NCBI GenBank assembly: GCA_012184525.1
Contig: WOFQ01000008.1
Span: 744,001 to 808,000 of the forward strand
Source: Xenoacremonium recifei
Lineage: Eukaryota; Ascomycota; Sordariomycetes; Hypocreales; Nectriaceae
Length of the DNA stretch: 64,000 nt
Direction: 5' to 3'
Positions within the stretch are counted from its first letter, which is position 1. Every line of letters begins with the position of its first letter. The notes below the pieces were generated by a model. That model was not told where the DNA came from. It searched no databases and worked only from the letters and a program-made list of their open reading frames with translations. Position numbers and translations under genes: made by a program. Positions 57,999 to 64,000 of the stretch are shown here, piece after piece.

Positions 57999-60249
57999 AT
58001 GGCCACTCCGAGAGTCAACAGCGATAACTTCCTCGCTGTCGCTCTCGTAATCAATCGGTCACGCGATGGTCCCGCCTTCGTATTCCACTATCCCGCTCAA
58101 GTCCAACCCGTGTCTGGCACAACTCAAGCTCCAGATCAAGAGGATATCCTGCTGGAGCGACTCTCGCAGCAGGGCCACCAAGATGTGAACGACGGCCCGA
58201 CGCCGAAGCAGAGAAACCCCGACGAGCACTTTGTTACGGAGTCTGGGACTCAGATTGTCCCCTGGGAACATGTCGCCGGATTTCCAGCCCGAGATCTGGC
58301 TGGTATCCTAACCCCGGCTCGTCATTTCCATAAGCGACTCTTCCAGCTCTCCCTGGATCCGTTGTATTGCGTTTCATACCCAATTCATGTACCTGAAAGT
58401 GGAAAATGGAAGAAGCCTAAGAGAAAGCCAAAATCCAAAGACAGAGACAAAGATTCCAAGTATGCCGAGGACCTCTCGGCGTCACATGAGGCTGAGCCTC
58501 CAACTCCAGCTGTTAGCTCATCTGAGCCCATCAAGGAGAAATTTGATATGAAGGAGGAGGAGGAAGAGGAGGGAATTGAGAAAGATGAAAAGGACGGTAA
58601 AGAAGGAAAGGAAGATAAGAGAAGTTCCATGACCATGTTCAACTTGGTATTTATTTTCAATCCCAAAAAGAATGAGGTCAAGGATTTGGTGGACATACTC
58701 TACGACAACATCATCAAAAAGGTCAGCAAGGTGTTCAAGTACAGCCAACAACACAGCGAATTTGTCTGGAAAGAATCCAAACGAATCTTGGTCCAGAAAG
58801 ACAAGGCCCGTGAAGACCGTACGCCCGATTTCGATCTTCACAAACATACTCTTACTGACGTCCTGTAGGCAAGAAGATGAGCGTACTCTGGAAAGAAATC
58901 CTTCAGACCTCATCCCTGGCTGCTGCAGTCCACGATATATACGACGCGGTTTCTAAGAATAAGATCGCTGCATTACATCTGGACACGGCTGCTGGCGCTC
59001 TCACGCCCTCGGTTCAGATACCAGTCCCTTTCTACGTTGACGATCTACCCGAGGATGAGGACAAGGCTCAACGAGGGCTTTGGTTGACCACGGCAAACAC
59101 CTTCATCAGTCAGGATATTTTTGAAGAACCAGGCTTTCTCGACCGCAACTTTGCACTCCTCTTGACTGACGACGAGAAGAAGATTATTGGCGAGTTACAG
59201 GCTGACCCGGACCCTACGACGGCATCCGTGGTCGAGTTTGTGCGGCTTGCTAAACCAACCATGTCGTAAGTCCTTTACCTATACAAGACCAGGTTGCATC
59301 GATTTGCTAACTTAAACGAAGCTTCCACCAAGTTGGTCAGAGCAACATCCTCACTCTTGGCCAAGTACGCAAGTACGCCCAACACTTCATCTTCTGGCGT
59401 CGTGCCATTGCCATCCCCCCTCTCCACGCGCGCGACTCTTACATCCTCTCGCCCAACTGCGACCTCGCCAAGCTCCCTCACGCCAGTCTCGAGTGGCAAC
59501 GGGCGTTCCCTCTCGCTCCGCCGCTGGCTAACTTCCTCGCGGAGCTTTCTCAGAGCCCTCGGCCGTACAAGCAGTTCTCGCCCAGCAAGGCACACCGGCC
59601 GACGTATCTCCTGATGCTCGCCTGGCTGATGCGCGGCGGCTGGGTCACTCAGCTCTGCACCTTTGCCTATGTCGTCGTGTGGCCCGAGATCCTCTATGAG
59701 GTCGACTATCAGATCGAGGCCGAGGAACTTCGTGCCGCATCGAAGACCGATCCAACACCTTCAGACAGCAGCGACGCCGCACCCGCAGCTCCGCGTGGCT
59801 CCGAGTCCTCCGAGGATCACTCTGGCCCCGAAGTTGCCCCTCATGTCCCTACCGTGACGGAGCAAGCTGCCGAGAAGGCCCGTCTAGAGCGAATCGCTAG
59901 CAAAGCCCACCGCGAAGCTGCCGAGAAGGCCACCGCGCACGCCCGCAAAGTAATCCCCGTTCCGACGGAGCATCCATCTACCAACGAGTCCCCTCATCTT
60001 GCCGGCCTTGCGCCATACATCATTCTTGATGCCAAGAAGGCTACGGGCAAGGAGTCACGCTACTTATCTGCTATCGGCCGCCGCTTCAAGGACGTTAAGA
60101 GGAAGGAGGCGTGGTCGATGCTCTGCAAGTATTTCGATGGCCAATCGGCCCTGGAGCGGATCGCTTTACAAGAGGATATGAAGAGAAAGGAAATCTGGAC
60201 ATTGCTAACGGCAACGAGTGAATATCTTCTCTGTACTCGGCACTGGTGA
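57999..60249 (+). CDS. NPR3: Nitrogen permease regulator 3 (Npr3, GATOR1/SEACIT subunit)
   Basis: Exons 57999-58818, 58869-59265 and 59322-60249 encode 714 residues; the introns are 50 and 56 bp. The N-terminus (FLAVALVINRSRDGPAFVFHYP) is the longin-like start of the family. A Lys/Glu-rich insert occupies ~145-215. A conserved core resumes at MTMFNLVFIFNP. The second exon gives LWKEILQTSSLA and VPFYVDDLPEDE. The third begins FHQVGQSNILTLGQVRKYAQHFIFWRRA and ends with ALERIALQEDMKRKEIWTLLTATSEYLLCTRHW split over two helices. With Npr2 and Iml1/Depdc5, Npr3 forms the GAP complex on vacuoles that turns down Gtr1 (Rag) and thus TORC1 when amino acids or nitrogen run short. Confidence 0.95.
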
Positions 60250-60982
60250 ACGGCAAAACACCAGGGTTAGGGCGTCCATTGGAGCTTGGTTATAATTATA
60301 TGTTTGTATTGGGTTGAAAGCATTGTATAATATCTGGTCTGTGGTATCTGAAAGCAGTACGAAGCAAATGGTAAAAATAAAAGAAAATCAAAACCCTATA
60401 ATCCTCAGAAAATCCTTCGTATCTGCTGCCCAGGTCTCTGCCTTGGAGCCAGAAATGAAGACAGTGATCCCAAAAGAGACCACCTGTCCCTACATCTGGG
60501 CTCGTAGTATCGAAATCAACAGTAAACAATAAAACCAAAGATGCTGAATCAACCAAGTGGTCAGACAGGTTCCCATTCCGAAATATCCTTGGCGCAAAGT
60601 ATAAGCCTGTTGATACAGGCCATGCCAAACCCTGCGCCCTTGAATCAGGACGACAACCCCTCGAAGCAAACACACATCCTGTGTGTGCGCATGAGATCAC
60701 AACATATCCATCCCTACCAACGCCGCCAGGATCCCCATACCCCGAGATCACCGTGTCCGAAAATGCTGAGCGAAACCGCAAAGGGTCGAAATGCCAAAAG
60801 GAAACGTAAACGCCAAAACCAACAACGGGGAAATAAAACCAGAATGCAAAGCCTGAAGCGAGTAGGGGGTATCATAGATTCCCGCAGTACCAGACCCAAG
60901 GTCCCCAAGACCCCGGTACCGGGCATCATGCTGAGTAACGCTGAAAAGTAGACGAATCTAGAATAGGACCAACAACGCCAAA
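60250..60982. other. Convergent region between NPR3 and the bHLH gene
   Basis: AT-rich next to NPR3 and GC-balanced near the bHLH stop. Probably two 3' untranslated regions. No feature is supported. Confidence 0.5.
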
Positions 60983-62560
60983 CTACTGGGTGAGGTCCAT
61001 GTCGTACTCGTCTTCCTCCTTGAAATTGAGTGACGCCTGGCCACTCCCGTTGTCATCGGCGTCATTCCAGAACTGACCGGCATCGTCCAGGTCGCCAGCC
61101 ATCGCGCCACTACCATTCTCGTCTGGGCTGATTGAGATGGGGTCGACGCCGTCACCCATGCCGTCGACAGGCTCTCCACGGTAGTCGGTGTGGTGAGGGA
61201 CGCGAAGGCCAGTGCCTGCAGTTCTCGAGTAGGAAAAGGTACCGGAATCGCTCTTGGACATGGCATCCATGAGCTCTGTCTGCATGCGACGCTCATCTTC
61301 CGTCAACTCGAAGGGGAAATGACCTCCGAGTTCTGCAATCGCGTTCATCATCTCCTCTTGCTGTTGAAGCTTGAGGTGGAGCATCCACATCAAATCCCGC
61401 GTCCAGCTAACAGCACCGTTCAGGATGTCACCCTTGTTGGGGCCCTTGTCCTTCTCTTCTATCGGCAGGCCGGTGGTAATGTTGCCAGCAGTGCTGCCGG
61501 TGGCCCTCCGAGCACCAGGGCCCGCAAGGCCCGACGTCGCCTGGGACGGGCTGGACACTCCCGTCAACGTCGGCGAGAGTGGAGTGCCGTTCTGGATCAA
61601 CTTTCGAATCTTCTCGTCTTCCAAACGATGATTTGGCACTAGGCGGCTGAGGTCCTGGATCCTCTCGTTGATGTTGTCTCGGCGGCGGCGCTCGACGAGA
61701 TTATGGGATTCCCGACGGCGCTTGCGCTTCATCTCTTGCGAAGAGACATTGCCCCCGGGATTAACCCCGAGCTTGGCCGGCATCGACGTACCGCCCTTCA
61801 TCATGACCTCGTTGATCTGATTCATGCTGGGCTGCATTGGCGAGGAGAAACCCGAATTGTATGAAGCGGGGATGCTGCCTGTGGGTGTATTCATCCATTG
61901 GCCAGAAGGCGACTTGTCATGCATGCCAGTAGTCCGGATAGGTTGGGCACCAAAGCCCTGAGAGTCCTGGGACCCTATCGGCAAGCCATGCAGAGTGTTG
62001 GTCTTTGATGTCATCGGACTTCGGGTGTTGGATGTCTTTCGCTGCATTTGCTGCGACATTCGCGCCCTCGCTTTGGCATCGAGGAAGTTTGGATTTGAGC
62101 CGTCGGGGTTCATCTCGGTCAAGGGTGAACCAGAATATGACAACGGCGAGTGGAGCGAGGTGCCAAGAGACGGTCCGGTCTGCAGCTGTCGAAATTGGGT
62201 GTTGAAGCTGGCGGCGTATGGACTTTGGATGGGATCACCGTCTGGGGTATTCGAAAACCCATTCATCTGGTTCTGGTCCATCTGTAGGGAGTTCCCCCGA
62301 TGCGAGAATGCCCCTTGTGAAAATGCCATATTCATTCCAGAAAAGTCTTGTTGGGCGTCGGAGGGACTGGTCAGACCGTCAAGAAGTTCATCATCTCCGA
62401 AAAGAGCGGAACCACTGGAGAACCCATTGGTGCCGGAGTTGGAGTTGAAGTTGTTGTTCGCAAAGGAGTTGGAATATCCGGACCCCATGGCGAGGTCGTT
62501 AGGATCGATGCTCCCGCCGTTGGTGGCGGAGCCAAATTGGTTGAAGCCGTGCTGAGCCAT
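60983..62560 (-). CDS. bHLH transcription factor with a long loop
   Basis: An intronless 525-residue protein starting at the ATG at 62560 (MAQHGFNQFGS). The frame extends seven codons upstream only to a GTG. The first 275 residues are Asn/Ser/Gln/Gly-rich and probably an activation region. The basic region is KRKRRRESHNLVERRRRDN at ~280, followed by helix 1 INERIQDLSRLVP. Helix 2 does not follow directly: about 65 residues intervene before KGDILNGAVSWTRDLMW and a Gln-rich zipper-like extension (LHLKLQQQEEMMN). The His, Glu and Arg of the basic region predict binding to a CACGTG-type E-box. The family occurs in filamentous ascomycetes. I do not recognise a named orthologue with certainty. Confidence 0.88.
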   Translation of the reverse strand: MAQHGFNQFGSATNGGSIDPNDLAMGSGYSNSFANNNFNSNSGTNGFSSGSALFGDDELLDGLTSPSDAQQDFSGMNMAFSQGAFSHRGNSLQMDQNQMNGFSNTPDGDPIQSPYAASFNTQFRQLQTGPSLGTSLHSPLSYSGSPLTEMNPDGSNPNFLDAKARARMSQQMQRKTSNTRSPMTSKTNTLHGLPIGSQDSQGFGAQPIRTTGMHDKSPSGQWMNTPTGSIPASYNSGFSSPMQPSMNQINEVMMKGGTSMPAKLGVNPGGNVSSQEMKRKRRRESHNLVERRRRDNINERIQDLSRLVPNHRLEDEKIRKLIQNGTPLSPTLTGVSSPSQATSGLAGPGARRATGSTAGNITTGLPIEEKDKGPNKGDILNGAVSWTRDLMWMLHLKLQQQEEMMNAIAELGGHFPFELTEDERRMQTELMDAMSKSDSGTFSYSRTAGTGLRVPHHTDYRGEPVDGMGDGVDPISISPDENGSGAMAGDLDDAGQFWNDADDNGSGQASLNFKEEDEYDMDLTQ

Positions 62561-64000
62561 CGGGAAGACTATTTCAGACACGACGATGTGTTTGTAAAGT
62601 TATCGTATACTCAGGTATGTGGTTGATGTATGGCCCGAGGTGTTCTGGGCAAGGGTATAACTGTGCGCAGAGTGGGGGGTGGGCTGGATTGTCGGGAATT
62701 TCGAATCGTGTAGAAGGCAGCCTAATGAAAGGACGAAGGTGTGGTTAGCGACTGTAGCTGATGAGAAATGTGCGCAAATGTGAGAGGAGAGGCGCGGAAG
62801 CAGCGCAGGAAGAGGGGTTTGGAAATAGGAACCAGGAGAGGTTGCTTAACAGATTGCCGTCCCGCCCCGGATTTGGAGCATGCAAAGTGGCGTGGATGGG
62901 ACAGAGTCGCAGCAGCAAGGGATGATCTCACTCACCTTATGGCATGTAGGCAGCAGGCGCTGTTGGAAGTCGAAAGGCGAGGAGCTACTTCCAGTCCATC
63001 TAGAAGGTCGCGAGAGAGATGGGATTCAGGATCCGAAGTCGGGAGCGGATGCGACTTCCGGGAGAGGATGAGGGTGCGGATGTTGCGAGGAGAGTTGGAT
63101 CGTGAGGGAGTGTGCGAGGTGGGTGGTCGAAAATGGCGGGCGCCTTTGGGCTTCCGAGTCGTCGGGGAAAGCCTCTATAATAAGCGGATCCGGGGCGCCT
63201 GGAGGAGCCAACTCTGAGGGGCAGAGGCGCTGAACTGGACCAGTACGCTGCGGCGTTCTGGCCTGAGCTTGGTGAGTGGGCGGTGGTGTCTGCTCCAAAG
63301 AGTCACTTTCAGGCGGTGTCGGCCTGGTCGGAGGGAGTCTGGGAGTCGGGGCGGCTTGCCGGGAGTCCCAAGATAGATGCTGCTTGGCTGTTCTAGGAAT
63401 GGCGGCTGTACCAGTCAGCGAGTGGGCTCCGTGGCGGAGGATATGTCTAGCCAGCGCTCGCGGGATGAGGATGTGTAAGAGGACAAGACGGAATGTTGGG
63501 GAAGGATGAGGATAAAGTGTGAGGCAAGAGGGAAAGCAGCAAACTTTCATAGAGGGAAATTCTGATGCAGAATAAGTGGAAGGGCGGCGGGGAGGCGGAG
63601 TGAAAAAGAGAGGGAAGGGTAACGCGAAAAGCCAGGAAAACTGGTGCTATTCACCTCAAGTCCCGGAGCTTCCAAACGGTCGCTTTAGGTCGGCTGCGTC
63701 GGCGAAACGGTGGGTTGCACAGGATGAGCAGCAGCAAAGAGATGTCGCGAGAGATCTGACGAGTCGCGTTCGAGTCGCAAGCCAAACAGGGAGTCAAGGC
63801 CTCCCTACGGTCAGTCTGGACCGCTTTCGTACTGCAGGCGGACAATCTGGGGGACGGGAGCTAGCTTGTGAGTGGACAGAGTGGACGCAGTAATCCGGCG
63901 TGGGTGGTTAAGGTCTCCAAGGGATGAGAGATGATGGATGAACGGCGTAACACCGTGGCGGAGGATGGCGCGTTGGGGAAGAACAGAAACGGTAAGAATA
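62561..64000. promoter_or_regulatory. Upstream region of the bHLH gene to the window end
   Basis: Runs 1.4 kb to the edge of the window. GA-rich purine sequence on the plus strand (CT-rich on the transcribed strand) is frequent between 62600 and 63900, as expected for a long leader or promoter of the minus-strand bHLH gene. Open frames on the plus strand are Arg/Gly-rich and without family resemblance. A gene beginning beyond 64000 cannot be excluded. Confidence 0.45.

Noticed and set aside
1..64000. Transposons, CRISPR arrays, biosynthetic cluster or viral insert
   Set aside because: No transposase, reverse transcriptase, integrase, terminal repeats, PKS, NRPS or terpene synthase sequence was seen. 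The genes are conserved single-copy fungal types.

Overview
The window is nuclear DNA of a filamentous ascomycete, most likely a Sordariomycete. I cannot fix genus or order from the sequence alone. The reasons are: short introns (48-147 bp) with GTRNGY-type donors and CTAAC or CTGAC branch points close to the acceptor; single-gene units on both strands with no operons; 0.3-3.7 kb intergenic gaps that are often GC-rich or pyrimidine-rich; and protein families typical of moulds (Zn2Cys6 factors, Rim15, CYSTM, fungal Abp1, Npr3).

Layout. 0.7-8.1 kb: SUMO (+), a three-LIM paxillin-like protein (-), the twin CX9C protein Cox19 (-), and the mitochondrial/peroxisomal fission dynamin Dnm1 (+). 8.7-16.6 kb: a 1.4-kDa-residue-scale F-box protein (-) and a Zn2Cys6 transcription factor (-) whose zinc cluster appears to be assembled through a 3-nt microexon. 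19.1-24.3 kb: monothiol glutaredoxin Grx4 (-), the actin-patch protein Abp1 (+) and a small cysteine-rich CYSTM protein (-). 26-32.5 kb: an unrecognised protein with a Cys/His cluster (+), translation factor eIF3d (-) and a five-exon bZIP factor (-). 36.2-42 kb: the Rim15 protein kinase (+). 45-51.8 kb: a phosphate/glycerophosphodiester-type MFS transporter (+) and a five-exon C2H2/zinc-cluster protein (-). 55.4-62.6 kb: ethanolamine kinase (-), the GATOR1 subunit Npr3 (+) and a long-loop bHLH factor (-). I predict 18 protein-coding genes. I see no tRNA, rRNA, CRISPR array or transposon.

The genes are not a biosynthetic cluster. Several nonetheless touch nutrient and stress signalling: Rim15 (quiescence), Npr3 (amino-acid brake on TORC1), Grx4 (iron sensing) and the phosphate-type transporter. 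This is probably chance proximity; I see no evidence of co-regulation.

Exon boundaries were derived by hand from splice signals and reading-frame continuity. Most joins restore recognisable family sequence, which is the main support for them. The main points for a second look are the 3-nt microexon in the Zn2Cys6 gene, the Asp-to-Glu change at the receiver phosphoacceptor of Rim15, stop-free introns of length divisible by three in Grx4 and the F-box gene, and a long out-of-frame upstream ORF overlapping the Rim15 start.
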